A stretch of DNA of 64,000 nt from Gymnodinialimonas ulvae (GCF_037543845.1 NZ_JBBIFX010000001.1:558001-622000); one strand, 5' to 3'; positions 8,864-17,511 are shown, numbered from the stretch's first letter. The notes: generated from the sequence alone by a model not told the origin. Program-made: numbers and translations.

Positions 8864-9303
8864 CTGGCGCTGTCTATTTTGCGCTTGTGCCGATGTCAGA
8901 CCCCGCAGCGGATACGGTGGTTTTAAACCTTTTGGTGATGCTTGCCTTGGTTATTTTGGCGCGGTTTCAGCCGCGCATTTCGGCGGCACTTGGTGGATCA
9001 GAGACGCCAAAGCCCGGATGGGGGCTATGCCTGGGATGTGCTGTGATCATTCTGCTGTTCGGGCTGGTGATCCAGATCCTCGGGATTTTTGCATGGATGG
9101 GGGTGATGGGGTTTGGGCCAAGCGGATTTCGATCGCCCGACCCCGGTGTGCCGGCCTGGATCACACGGCTGCGCCTGCTGGATTGGCAGCCAATTTTCAT
9201 GGCCCTAGGGTTTGCCTACACCGCCCTTGTCGCGGTCGCATTGCTGCGCGCGCCGGATGCTGCGGCGCAGGGGACGAAGGGGACGCAGACAGAGGCGGGC
9301 TGA
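8854..9303 (+). CDS. Membrane protein, likely the continuation of the preceding ORF
   Basis: A 149-residue hydrophobic ORF with about four membrane segments, overlapping the previous ORF by 10 bp in a different frame. The only start in the overlap is TTG at 8854, without a convincing ribosome-binding site; a first internal ATG comes 13 codons later. Adding one T to the TTTT run at 8858-8861 would fuse the two ORFs into one membrane protein of about 265 residues. No family is recognised for this half. It could instead be a translationally coupled second gene. Confidence 0.55.
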   Translation: MVLAGAVYFALVPMSDPAADTVVLNLLVMLALVILARFQPRISAALGGSETPKPGWGLCLGCAVIILLFGLVIQILGIFAWMGVMGFGPSGFRSPDPGVPAWITRLRLLDWQPIFMALGFAYTALVAVALLRAPDAAAQGTKGTQTEAG

Positions 9304-9346
9304 CCCGGCGGTCCATGCGGCGGAGCAGCCCAGTGCATTTGGCGAT

Positions 9347-10087
9347 CTACGCGTCGCGGTGACGGCGCAGAAGGCCGAGCCCGGTCAGAGCGGCCAGCAA
9401 CAAGGCCGCGCCTGCGGGCAGGGGCACCGGCGCGATATCGGCGGGGTTCGAAGAGACGTTGACGCCGCCTGTGATCGAGATCCGGAAATCTTCGGAGATG
9501 GAATCCGTGGGCAGAACGTCGAACGTGTAGGTGAACACGTCCGCGAACGCGGCGCCGGTGGCGAATTCATCCAGCGACGAGACGAGCGCGTTTTGGTAGA
9601 TGTCGACACCGTTGTGCTGAATGACCAATTCGGTGCCGGAGGCGGCGGCCCCGCCGACAGCCGGGTCGATGGATTGCGCTATGACCATCTCGATCGCGAA
9701 ATCGATGGTCACGGTTTCGACCTCGGCCCCGAAATTCCCGAAATTCCACACGGCGCGGCGTTGACCGGTGGCAAAGGCAGTGCCGACCCCGTCGATCCGT
9801 CCCTGGGCCGAAAGCGAGGCCTCGCCCATCTCGACGGCGGCGGTGGTGGTCACCAGACCGCCTGAGCAGCAGCTGTCGCCGCCATTGTCGTCACCGGTCA
9901 CAAGGCTTCCGGTCCCGGTGGTAGAGGTGGTCGACGGGGCAGGCAGGTAGCCGCCGGATTGAAAGAGTTCCTCTGCCGGGGTGGCTTGCAGCGTGACGCC
10001 GACAATTGTCTCGAAACTGGCAACAGTGGCTGCGGAGAGCTGCGTTGCGGCGAGGGTGGCAGCGGCGAAAACAAGGATCCTGATCAT
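9347..10087 (-). CDS. Exported protein with VPLPA-type C-terminal sorting signal
   Basis: A 246-residue protein. The ATG at 10087 has AGGAG 8 bases upstream. It has a signal peptide (residues 1-19, ending LSAAT) and a low-complexity Thr/Ser/Gly-rich stretch with a CC pair (GGDSCCSGG). A beta-rich domain leads to a C-terminus of VPLPAGAALLLAALTGLG followed by LLRRHRD. This tripartite tail (VPLPA motif, membrane helix, arginine cluster) is the rhodobacterial VPLPA-CTERM signal, analogous to PEP-CTERM. Such signals are thought to be handled by exosortase-like enzymes during export of surface or matrix proteins. No exosortase is in the window. Confidence 0.85.
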   Translation of the reverse strand: MIRILVFAAATLAATQLSAATVASFETIVGVTLQATPAEELFQSGGYLPAPSTTSTTGTGSLVTGDDNGGDSCCSGGLVTTTAAVEMGEASLSAQGRIDGVGTAFATGQRRAVWNFGNFGAEVETVTIDFAIEMVIAQSIDPAVGGAAASGTELVIQHNGVDIYQNALVSSLDEFATGAAFADVFTYTFDVLPTDSISEDFRISITGGVNVSSNPADIAPVPLPAGAALLLAALTGLGLLRRHRDA

Positions 10088-10331
10088 AATCTGTCTCCTG
10101 ATCAAAGGGTTGGGGGCCAAAACGGCCCGAAATAAACGTTTCTTCAATGCGGACAGTATGACACCACGGGCACGATTGAGCCAATGGAGGAAATCCCCAT
10201 CGCTCCGGTCGGCGCGGTTCGGGCCATGGTTCAGCCGCCCGGGGGGCGCATGATCGCGCGGTGATAAACTTCGTGCGAGGCGGCCTGCGGCGTGGTGGCG
10301 GGGCGCGGGAGATCGCCATAGGGTCGCGGGC

Positions 10332-11171
10332 ATGAGATGTATCTTCCTGCCCTTGTGGGCCCTGCTCGCCCTGCCGATCCCGGCCCTTGCGCAATCCCAA
10401 TGCGGCGGGGCGGACGCGCCGTGTGAGCTGGAGGGGGGGACGTATCACCTGCGCCTGCCGGATGGGTGGCCGAATGGATTCGACGCGGCGGCGGAGCTTC
10501 CGGTTTTGATCTTCTATCACGGGCATCGCGGCACCGGGCGGCCGATCCTTGGCAATGGCGGGTTGGCCACGGACTTCGCTGCCAATGGCTATGTCCTGGT
10601 GGCGCCCAATGGCGTCGCGTTGCAGGACGATGGTCCGCAGAGCTATCCGGCGCGCGATGGGAGCCCGCGCGATGATGTGGCGTTTACCTTAGCGATGTTG
10701 GACGATCTGGCGGCGCGGGTGCCGATCGACCGCGATCGGATCTATGCGTCGGGCTTTTCCGCCGGTGGGTCGATGGCGTGGTTGATGGCCTGCGAGGCGG
10801 GCGAGCATTTGGCCGGGATGGTGTCGGTGGCAGGCGCGTTGCGGGCGCCCAACGGCACGGAATGTGCGGGGCTTGAGGGCCTGCCGATCCTGCAGGTGCA
10901 CGGGTTTGCCGATTTGCAGGTGCCGTTCGAGGGGCGCGCGATCCGCGACTGGCATCAGGGCAGCTTGTGGGACAGCCTTGGCTATGCGTTGGCGCGCAAC
11001 GCCTGCCGCACGCATCCCGACACGGTGGAGATCGGTGAACGCTTCCGCCTGCGCGATTGGGACGCGTCATGTGCGGGCGCGCCGGTGCGCCTTGCGGTGC
11101 ATGACGGGGCGCATGGGTTGCCGCAGGGCTGGACCGCGATGGCGCGTGGCTTCTTCGAGGCGCTGCGTTAA
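10332..11171 (+). CDS. Secreted alpha/beta-hydrolase esterase (LpqC/PHB depolymerase type)
   Basis: A 279-residue protein with a signal peptide (residues 1-20, ending ALAQ) and an alpha/beta-hydrolase fold. Key landmarks are the oxyanion region LIFYHGHRG, the nucleophile elbow GFSAGGSM with the catalytic serine, an acid in VHGFADLQVP, and the catalytic histidine in HDGAHG near the C-terminus. This order matches the LpqC/poly(3-hydroxybutyrate) depolymerase and feruloyl esterase group. Two cysteines near the N-terminus (QCGGADAPCE) could form a disulfide. Its end overlaps the convergent P450 gene by 4 bp. The exact ester substrate cannot be told. Confidence 0.85.
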   Translation: MRCIFLPLWALLALPIPALAQSQCGGADAPCELEGGTYHLRLPDGWPNGFDAAAELPVLIFYHGHRGTGRPILGNGGLATDFAANGYVLVAPNGVALQDDGPQSYPARDGSPRDDVAFTLAMLDDLAARVPIDRDRIYASGFSAGGSMAWLMACEAGEHLAGMVSVAGALRAPNGTECAGLEGLPILQVHGFADLQVPFEGRAIRDWHQGSLWDSLGYALARNACRTHPDTVEIGERFRLRDWDASCAGAPVRLAVHDGAHGLPQGWTAMARGFFEALR

Positions 11172-12334
11172 GCGGTGTGCACGGGCAACGCGTCGAGCCC
11201 ATGGAAATGGTAAATGTCGGCGTAGCGGGCGGGGCCCGTGGCGCGGATGTGCGGGCAGCGGTCGAAGAGGGCGGGCAGGGCGATAGACAGCTCCAGCCGG
11301 GCCAAAGGCGCGCCGACACAGAAATGCAGGCCCGCGCCGAAGGCCAGATTGGCGGGGCCCGTACGGTCGGGATCAAAGGTTAACGGACCCGGATAGGCGG
11401 CGGGGTCGTGGTTGGCGGCGGCCAGCAGCAGGGCCACCTGATCGCCGCGTCGGAAGGTGTGGCCGTTAAGCGTGACTTCTTCATACGCGGTGCGGGTGAA
11501 CATGTGCAGCGGCGGGTCGATGCGCAGCATTTCCTCGGCGAAGGCGGCGGCGTCGGGCGGCGGGCGGTGGCCATCGGAGAGGCAGAGATTGATGGCATTG
11601 CCGAGGGCATGCACGGTGGCCTCGTGGCCCGCGTTCAGCAGCAGAATGCAAGTGGTGATCAGCTCATCGGTCGAGAGCGTCGCACCGTCGTCTTCGGCGG
11701 CGATAAGCGCCGAGATCAGGTCATCGGCGGGTCGGCTGCGTTTTTGTGCAATGTAGCCGCGCAGAAAGGTCACGAACGCCTCGGTCGCGTGCACGGCCGC
11801 GTCTTCGTCGGCGCGGCTGCGGCCGGCCTGATACATGCCGACCATGGCGTTGGACCAGCGCAGCAGGTCGGGGGCCATCGCCTCGGGCACACCCAGAAGC
11901 CGGGCGATGATGATGACGGGGATTGGGCGGCAGAAGGTGTCGAGCAGGTCGTGTTCGGTGTCCGGGAAGCGGTCGATGAGGTCATGGGTGAGTTGGGTGA
12001 TCTCGGGCGCGAGCGCCTTGATCCGGCGTGAGGTGAAGGCGTGCAGGACCAGCCGGCGCAGACGGGTGTGGCGCGGCGGTTCCAGCTCCAGCATGGAATG
12101 CGCCTCAACGTCGTAGAAGGGTTTGAGATGGTCGGGCACGGGGAGCGCCTCGATTGGTTCGCGGCCAAAGCGGCGGTCGCGCAGGATGGTGTTCGTGAGC
12201 TCGTGGGTGGTGGTGCAGATCAGGCCGTAGTCGGCCCAGTACACCAACGGCCCCGCAGCGCGGGCGCGGGCGTAGAACGGGTAGGGGTTCTGGACGAAAC
12301 CGGGCTCTGTCGGATCTTGGTGGAAGGTTTGCAT
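11168..12334 (-). CDS. Cytochrome P450
   Basis: A 388-residue soluble bacterial P450 monooxygenase. The I-helix motif AGHEAT (235-240) carries the acid/threonine oxygen-activation pair. E268-x-x-R271 is the K-helix ExxR, and the haem loop FGAGLHFCVGAPLAR has the cysteine ligand at 339. Length is normal for class I bacterial P450s, which need a separate ferredoxin and reductase; neither is adjacent. It is 130 bp downstream of the TRAP permease gene on the same strand, but a hairpin lies between them, so cotranscription is uncertain. The substrate is unknown. Confidence 0.95.
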   Translation of the reverse strand: MQTFHQDPTEPGFVQNPYPFYARARAAGPLVYWADYGLICTTTHELTNTILRDRRFGREPIEALPVPDHLKPFYDVEAHSMLELEPPRHTRLRRLVLHAFTSRRIKALAPEITQLTHDLIDRFPDTEHDLLDTFCRPIPVIIIARLLGVPEAMAPDLLRWSNAMVGMYQAGRSRADEDAAVHATEAFVTFLRGYIAQKRSRPADDLISALIAAEDDGATLSTDELITTCILLLNAGHEATVHALGNAINLCLSDGHRPPPDAAAFAEEMLRIDPPLHMFTRTAYEEVTLNGHTFRRGDQVALLLAAANHDPAAYPGPLTFDPDRTGPANLAFGAGLHFCVGAPLARLELSIALPALFDRCPHIRATGPARYADIYHFHGLDALPVHTA

Positions 12335-12402
12335 CTTGGCTGTTGAAGCCTCCGGCGGAGGTATTTGGAAAGCAAAGACGAGCGGGGCGCGCCCGGAACT
12401 GG

Positions 12403-12438
12403 AACGCGCCCGCCAGCGTCGGGGCGGGCGGGCGCGTT
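12403..12438 (-). terminator. Hairpin after the TRAP permease gene
   Basis: A 12-bp perfect stem (AACGCGCCCGCC paired with its complement) with a 12-base loop, 31 bp beyond the permease stop codon on the minus strand. There is no clear T tract after it, so it may be a weak or Rho-aided terminator or a transcript-stabilising hairpin. Confidence 0.5.
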
Positions 12439-12468
12439 AGTGCTGAGGCAGTGGTACGGGTCCGAAGG

Positions 12469-14811
12469 TCAATCCGCGCCGCGCACGGGGATGGTGGCCG
12501 TGGGAGCGGGATTGAACACCCGTTGCACCAGGAATATCACGACCGCGGTGCCGACGCCGATGAGATCGGTCATCAACCCGCCTTCGATCATCAAAAGGGC
12601 CGCGATGATCAGGGCTGCGCGCAGGAACCAAGCGGGCCGCGCGCCGAGGAACCAGCCCTGGATGCCCGAGCTCAACAGGAAGATCCCGAAGATCGCGGTG
12701 AGGCCCGCGCGCACGAGGTTGTACCAGGCCGGGGCTTCGTGGACCATCTCGCCCGCCACCTCGACGATGGGACCCTGCATCAGCAGCGCGCCGTTGTAGA
12801 AGAACATGAAGGGCACGATGAAGGCGGCGATGCCGATCTTGAACGAGGCCACCGAGGTTTCCATCGGGTTGGCGCCCGAGATGCCCGCCGCCGCGTAGGA
12901 GGCCAGCGCCACAGGGGGCGTGATGGCCGAGACCACGGCGAAGTAGAAGACGAAGAAATGCGCCGTGAGGGCCGGAATGCCCAGTTGGATAAGGCCCGGT
13001 GCGACGACCGAGGCGGCCACCGCGTAGGCCGCCGTGGTGGGCATGCCCATGCCGAGCAGGATGGCGATGCACATGGCGAAGAAGAGCGCCAGAAGCTGGC
13101 TGACGCCCGCGAGGTCCAACAGGACGGCAGAGAAGCGTGCGCCAACCCCGGTGAGCGAGATGACCCCCACGATGATGCCCGCGCAGGCGCAGACGGCGAT
13201 GATCTGGATCGACATCGTGCCGGCAAGTTCGAACGCCTTGATGATGCTGCGCGGTCCCATGCGGTAGGGGGTGAGCCACGATACCACGGCGGCCGCCCCG
13301 GTGGCCAAGGTGCCCGCACGGATCACCGAATAGCCCATGAACAGCGCCGCGATCAGGATCACGATGGGCAGGAAAAGGAACACCCGCCGCGCCATGTCCC
13401 GGAATTTCGGGATGTCTTCTTCATTCATGCCTTTCATGCCGAGTTTGGCGGCTTCGAAATCGACCATGAAGTAGACCGAGGTGAAGTAGAGGATCGCGGG
13501 GATGATCGCGGCAATCGCGATCTCCTGATAGGGAATGCCGGTGATCTCGGCCATGATGAAGGCGCCTGCGCCCATGATCGGCGGCATGATCTGCCCGCCG
13601 GTGGAGGCGGCGGCTTCGACCGCGCCGGCGGTTTTCTTGTGGTAGCCGACCTTTTTCATCAGCGGAATGGTGAGCGAGCCGGTGGCCACCACGTTGCCTG
13701 CGGAGGTGCCGTTGATCATGCCCATCAACCCGGAGGCGAAGATGGCCACCTTGGCCGGGCCGCCCCGTGCGCGACCGGCGGCAGCGAAGGCGAAGTTGAC
13801 GAAGTAGTCACCCACTTTCGAGGCCTGCAGGAAGGCGGCGAAAATGATGAAGAGGATGATGTAGGTCGAGGACACGGCGGTGGTCGGCCCGAGGATGCCC
13901 GCGTCGGAATACACATGGCCGAAAAACCGCTGCCAGGAATAGGGTTCCTGCACGGCGAGGATGCCGGGCAGCATATGCGCGGTGAAAGTGTAAAGCAGGA
14001 AGATGCCGGTGATGATGACCAAGGCCAAGCCGGTCACGCGCCGCGTCAATTCGAGGATCATCGCAGCCCCGGCGGTGGCCGCAAAGGCCAAGCCGATTGG
14101 CGCAAAGGATGTTCCGACCTGGTTGCGCGCTGCCGTCCCGTAGATCGTCGTCAGGTAAAGTGCGACGACCATAGCGCAAAGGGCCAAAACGATGTCCGAC
14201 GCCGAAACCGTCGCGCGACTTTGGCGTTCGAACCAACTCAGGACGATGGCACTGACAGTTGCCACGAGGAGCGGCAGGCCGAAGTAATAAAACTCGGCCG
14301 TATAAGTCTCGGTTCCCGGGAAAGACGCCCATGTCGTGATGCCACCCATTTGCGGCAGCTCGCCCGAATTAATCAGTCCGATGAAGCCGATCACGGTGTA
14401 GCCGGCGTACAGCACGGGAAGGATCAGCGCGTAGCCGAGAAAGCCGAGGGTGCGCGTCTGCCGGTCGGCCGACGTGTCGGATTGGAACGAATGCGAAGCG
14501 TAGAGCGCAAAGCCCAGGACCAGCGCGCCTGCGATATGCACGATGCGGAAATTCCACGTCTCCATCGGGAAACGCGGCAGGAATGCGATGTCGATGCCGG
14601 TGATGTTGGAGATCGAGAGGCCGTTGAGCGCGGCCATGTGGAAGGCGGCATAGAGGAAGGAGAGACCCGCCAGGGTAAACAGCAGCCAGCCGGAAAACAG
14701 CCGCTGATTGGAGACGACGGGTTCTTCGTCCACGCCCTCGGCCAGCACGGCACCGTCGCTGATCTGATCTTCGGGCGTTGGGTCAGTGCGGTCGGTCATT
14801 GAATTACCCAT
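12469..14811 (-). CDS. TRAP transporter permease, fused small and large subunits (TAXI type)
   Basis: A 780-residue inner-membrane protein. The N-terminal part has about four membrane segments, matching the small DctQ-like subunit. A large DctM-like domain of about 12 segments follows, with the typical GxxSG-type loops (LMGMINGTSAGNVVATGS) and GGQIMPPIMGAGAF. The 4TM-12TM fusion goes with TAXI receptors. It would drive sodium-coupled uptake of an organic anion delivered by the receptor encoded just upstream. The start could be the ATG at 14811 or the one at 14799 (MTDRTD); neither has a strong ribosome-binding site. Confidence 0.93.
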   Translation of the reverse strand: MGNSMTDRTDPTPEDQISDGAVLAEGVDEEPVVSNQRLFSGWLLFTLAGLSFLYAAFHMAALNGLSISNITGIDIAFLPRFPMETWNFRIVHIAGALVLGFALYASHSFQSDTSADRQTRTLGFLGYALILPVLYAGYTVIGFIGLINSGELPQMGGITTWASFPGTETYTAEFYYFGLPLLVATVSAIVLSWFERQSRATVSASDIVLALCAMVVALYLTTIYGTAARNQVGTSFAPIGLAFAATAGAAMILELTRRVTGLALVIITGIFLLYTFTAHMLPGILAVQEPYSWQRFFGHVYSDAGILGPTTAVSSTYIILFIIFAAFLQASKVGDYFVNFAFAAAGRARGGPAKVAIFASGLMGMINGTSAGNVVATGSLTIPLMKKVGYHKKTAGAVEAAASTGGQIMPPIMGAGAFIMAEITGIPYQEIAIAAIIPAILYFTSVYFMVDFEAAKLGMKGMNEEDIPKFRDMARRVFLFLPIVILIAALFMGYSVIRAGTLATGAAAVVSWLTPYRMGPRSIIKAFELAGTMSIQIIAVCACAGIIVGVISLTGVGARFSAVLLDLAGVSQLLALFFAMCIAILLGMGMPTTAAYAVAASVVAPGLIQLGIPALTAHFFVFYFAVVSAITPPVALASYAAAGISGANPMETSVASFKIGIAAFIVPFMFFYNGALLMQGPIVEVAGEMVHEAPAWYNLVRAGLTAIFGIFLLSSGIQGWFLGARPAWFLRAALIIAALLMIEGGLMTDLIGVGTAVVIFLVQRVFNPAPTATIPVRGAD

Positions 14812-14865
14812 CGAATGAAAGCGCCGCGCGGATGGCGGCAGAAAAGGCGGGAGTGTTTTGGGGTT

Positions 14866-14893
14866 GGGGCGGGCCCGGTTGCAGGCCCGCCCC
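14866..14893 (-). promoter_or_regulatory. Intercistronic hairpin between receptor and permease genes
   Basis: A perfect 10-bp GC stem (GGGGCGGGCC with its complement) and 8-base loop sits 12 bp after the receptor stop codon and about 55 bp before the permease start. It has no T tract. Such hairpins often protect the receptor message and lower permease expression, giving the excess of binding protein over transporter. That role is inferred. Confidence 0.5.
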
Positions 14894-14905
14894 GATCAGG
14901 ACGGT

Positions 14906-15901
14906 TTAGCCGCCGTGGATCTGGTCGGCCGGGATTTCGGCACCGGCATTTTCCGTGAACCACTGGGCCGCGCCCGGGTGCCACATCATCACACCGTTGT
15001 TGGTGTTCCAGTTCTCGGGCAGGGTTGCCGTGGCCGCGCGGTGGATGTTCACCATCCGCTCGTTGTCGGCCATGATCACGTCGACCACCGAATAGACGAA
15101 GCTGTCGGGCAGTTCGCAATTGGCGATGGCGAAGTTCCACATGGAGACTGCGGGGCTGTCGGCATCGAGCGCCTCATAGGTGTCGGCGGGCATGTCGAAC
15201 GGCGTCACCGGGAAGTTGTCGAGGATCGAGGACAATTCATCCCCGGTCATCTCGATGATGGTGATGTCGGTCGATGCTTCAAGCTGGCTGATGGCGGGGG
15301 TCGGGATACCACCGGCCACGCCCCAGACGTCGAGCAGGCCATCCTGCAGCTGGCTGCCCATATCATTGAAGCCGCCGTTGCGACGCTCGAACTCGACGCC
15401 GAGGCTTTCCATCATGCGCGGGAAGTAGGTGTCCGCGGTGGAGCCTGCCGGACCGAAGCCGATCAGCGCGCCTGCGGGGATGTCGGAGACGCTTTCGATG
15501 CCGGACGAGGCCAGGGCCGTGATGTAGAAGGGCGTCTGGTACATCGGGAACATCGCGCATGCGCCGGTCATCTGCAGGCCAGGTGCGATCGGGTTGTTGC
15601 CGGCCAGCGAGTCTGCGGCCGGGCCCATCGTGGTCATGCCGAACTGTGCCTCGCCAGTGTGCACCAGCGCCATGTTCTGCATCGGGCCGCCGGTCACTTC
15701 GGCGCCGCCGGACAGGCCAAGCTCATCGGCCACAAGGTTGGCCCAACCGGAGCCATAGGCGAAGTAGGTGCCGCCTTGGCTTGCGGTGCCGAGCGTGAAG
15801 CTTTCGGGCCAGCCGGTGCGGTCGATATGGCCGTCGGCAAAGGCCGTGGTGGACACAAGGGCAGTGGAGAGCGCAAGTGCGCCCAGTTTGGTGAAAGTCA
15901 T
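14906..15901 (-). CDS. TAXI-family TRAP solute receptor
   Basis: A 331-residue periplasmic binding protein. The ATG at 15901 follows GGGAG at good spacing. Residues 1-22 are a signal peptide ending AFADG. The mature start carries the TAXI hallmark: TLGTASQGGTYFAYGSGWAN, then PMQNMALVHTGEAQFGM. It captures a small organic anion, typically a carboxylate such as glutamate or 2-oxoglutarate in known cases, and hands it to the fused permease downstream. The two-component genes on the same strand upstream, and the dyad repeats between them and this start, suggest induction by an external substrate. Confidence 0.93.
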   Translation of the reverse strand: MTFTKLGALALSTALVSTTAFADGHIDRTGWPESFTLGTASQGGTYFAYGSGWANLVADELGLSGGAEVTGGPMQNMALVHTGEAQFGMTTMGPAADSLAGNNPIAPGLQMTGACAMFPMYQTPFYITALASSGIESVSDIPAGALIGFGPAGSTADTYFPRMMESLGVEFERRNGGFNDMGSQLQDGLLDVWGVAGGIPTPAISQLEASTDITIIEMTGDELSSILDNFPVTPFDMPADTYEALDADSPAVSMWNFAIANCELPDSFVYSVVDVIMADNERMVNIHRAATATLPENWNTNNGVMMWHPGAAQWFTENAGAEIPADQIHGG

Positions 15902-16000
15902 GGATGTCTCCCTGGTTAACGCGCGCCGGCTCCCAACCGGGCGCTTGGGCGAAGGGATGCGGGCAAGGTGGCGTGCAAACAACAGCCGCGTGAGTTTGTT

Positions 16001-16083
16001 AGCGTTAACGCTGCGAATGCATGGTCGATTATGGGTGGATTTCGACCCAATGACAGGGCGGATATGGGTGGAAATCGACCCAT
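16001..16083 (-). promoter_or_regulatory. Operator candidates upstream of the TAXI receptor gene
   Basis: Two related 20-bp dyads lie at 16031-16050 and 16064-16083. Each is TGGGT-N8-ACCCA, they match at 17 of 20 positions, and they are spaced 33 bp apart (about three helical turns). The second is extended to ATGGGT/ACCCAT. A similar half-site is at 16021-16030. Closer to the gene, AGCGTTAACGCT at 16001-16012 is a perfect 12-bp palindrome. All sit 100-180 bp upstream of the receptor start, where an NtrC/DctD-type activator would bind. Confidence 0.6.
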
Positions 16084-16167
16084 CGCAGGTGGGCGGCGGG
16101 GTTCGGCCGAGGCAAAGGGACGGGCTTGGGAAGTATTTGGTGCGTGCCGAAGGGGGATATCAGCGGC

Positions 16168-17511
16168 TTACCCGGCGTGGCGTTCGCGGAAATTCTGCAG
16201 GGTCAGACCATGCTTTTGCATCTTTTCGTAGAGCGCCTTGCGGCTGATCCCCAGCGCTTCATAGGTGGCCTTGGCGGAGCCGCCATTGGCGCTGAGCGCG
16301 GCTGCGATGAGGTCGCGTTCATGGGCGGCCATCTGTTCGGCGAGCTTGCCGGTGGGGGCCGTGACGGTACCTGTGCCATGAAGGCCGAGGACGGCGCGTT
16401 CGGCTTCGTTGCCAAGCTCGCGGACATTGCCGGGCCAGGGCCGCGCGGCCAGCTCGGCCAGCGCGCCGGGGGGCACCACGGGCACCGGGCGTTTGTGGCG
16501 GGCCGAAGCCTGGCTCAGCAGGATCTGGTAGAGGCCGGGGATATCTTCGCGGCGCTCGGCCAGCGTCGGCATCCGAAGCGTCACGACATTGAGCCTGTAG
16601 AACAGATCGTCGCGAAACGTGCCCGCCGTGACCGCCTCGGCCAGCGCGTTTTTCGACGCGGCCACAACGCGAAGATCAAGGGCGACGGCCTCGTTGGAGC
16701 CAAGCGGTGTAATGGCCCGGTCCTGCAACGCAGTCAGAAGTTTGCCCTGCACGGTCATCGGCAAGCTGTCGATCTGATCAAGGAACAGGGTCCCGCCGCG
16801 GGCATGGGCGAATTTGCCATAGCGCTCGCGGGTGGCGCCGGGAAAGGCCCCGGGCGCGTGGCCGAACAGCTCGCTGTCGATCAGCGCTTCGGGCAGGGCG
16901 GCGCAATTGATCGCCACGAAGGGCCGCGCGGCCCGGTCGGAGGCGGCGTGCAGGGCCCGTGCGGCCACCTCCTTGCCGGTGCCGGTTGCGCCTTCGATCA
17001 ACACATCGGTATCGGCGCCCGCCACCGCGCGGAGCCGGGCGCGCAGGGCGGCCATGACCGCCGAGCGCCCGTTCAGGCGGTGGGTGATCGGATCGTTGAC
17101 AGCTTCGTCGGCGCGCAGGGCGCGCAGTTCCATCGTCAGGCCACGCTTGTCGAGCGCACGGCGCAGAATGTCGACAAGGCGCGCGGGATCATAGGGCTTT
17201 TCGATGAAATCATAGGCTCCGGCCTTGAGCGAACTGACCGCCAGTTCGACATCGCCATGGCCGGTCATCAGGATCACCGGCAGGTCGGGATCGCGTTGCA
17301 GCGCGGCCTGCATCAGGGCGGTGCCGTCCATGCCAGGCATGCGGATGTCGGTGACGAGCACGCCGGGAAAGCTTTGGGAGATGTGGTCCAGCGCTTCATC
17401 GGCGGTGGCACACAAGACGGCGGGCAGATCGGCGAGCGCCAGCGTCTGGCCTGCGGCGTGGCGCAGTTCGGGTTCATCATCGACGAACAGGACGGGGGCT
17501 TCGGTGGTCAT
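16168..17511 (-). CDS. NtrC/DctD-family response regulator with atypical AAA+ motifs
   Basis: A 447-residue protein in three parts. The receiver domain has phosphoacceptor D55 (VTDIRMPG), DDE at 11-13 and K105. The central AAA+ domain has Walker A GATGTGKE at 174-181. The C-terminal Fis-type helix-turn-helix ends ALGISRKALYEKMQKHG. Two motifs deviate from textbook sigma-54 activators: the GAFTGA loop reads GAFPGA (221-226), and Walker B reads LFLDQI with Q246 where a catalytic glutamate is usual. The arginine region FRDDLFYRLNV is kept. It overlaps the kinase gene by ATGA, so the two are translationally coupled. The likely target is the adjacent TRAP operon. Confidence 0.9.
   Translation of the reverse strand: MTTEAPVLFVDDEPELRHAAGQTLALADLPAVLCATADEALDHISQSFPGVLVTDIRMPGMDGTALMQAALQRDPDLPVILMTGHGDVELAVSSLKAGAYDFIEKPYDPARLVDILRRALDKRGLTMELRALRADEAVNDPITHRLNGRSAVMAALRARLRAVAGADTDVLIEGATGTGKEVAARALHAASDRAARPFVAINCAALPEALIDSELFGHAPGAFPGATRERYGKFAHARGGTLFLDQIDSLPMTVQGKLLTALQDRAITPLGSNEAVALDLRVVAASKNALAEAVTAGTFRDDLFYRLNVVTLRMPTLAERREDIPGLYQILLSQASARHKRPVPVVPPGALAELAARPWPGNVRELGNEAERAVLGLHGTGTVTAPTGKLAEQMAAHERDLIAAALSANGGSAKATYEALGISRKALYEKMQKHGLTLQNFRERHAG

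Noticed and set aside
12343..14802. Very long plus-strand open frame (over 800 codons) opposite the TRAP permease
   Set aside because: It is the antisense shadow of a clear TRAP permease gene: Gly/Asp/His/Arg-rich, no domain, no ribosome-binding site.
15963..15980. Sigma-54-like promoter (TTGCACG...TTGC on the minus strand) before the TAXI receptor
   Set aside because: The -24 GG is TG and the spacing between the two elements is one base too long; sigma-54 promoters do not tolerate this.
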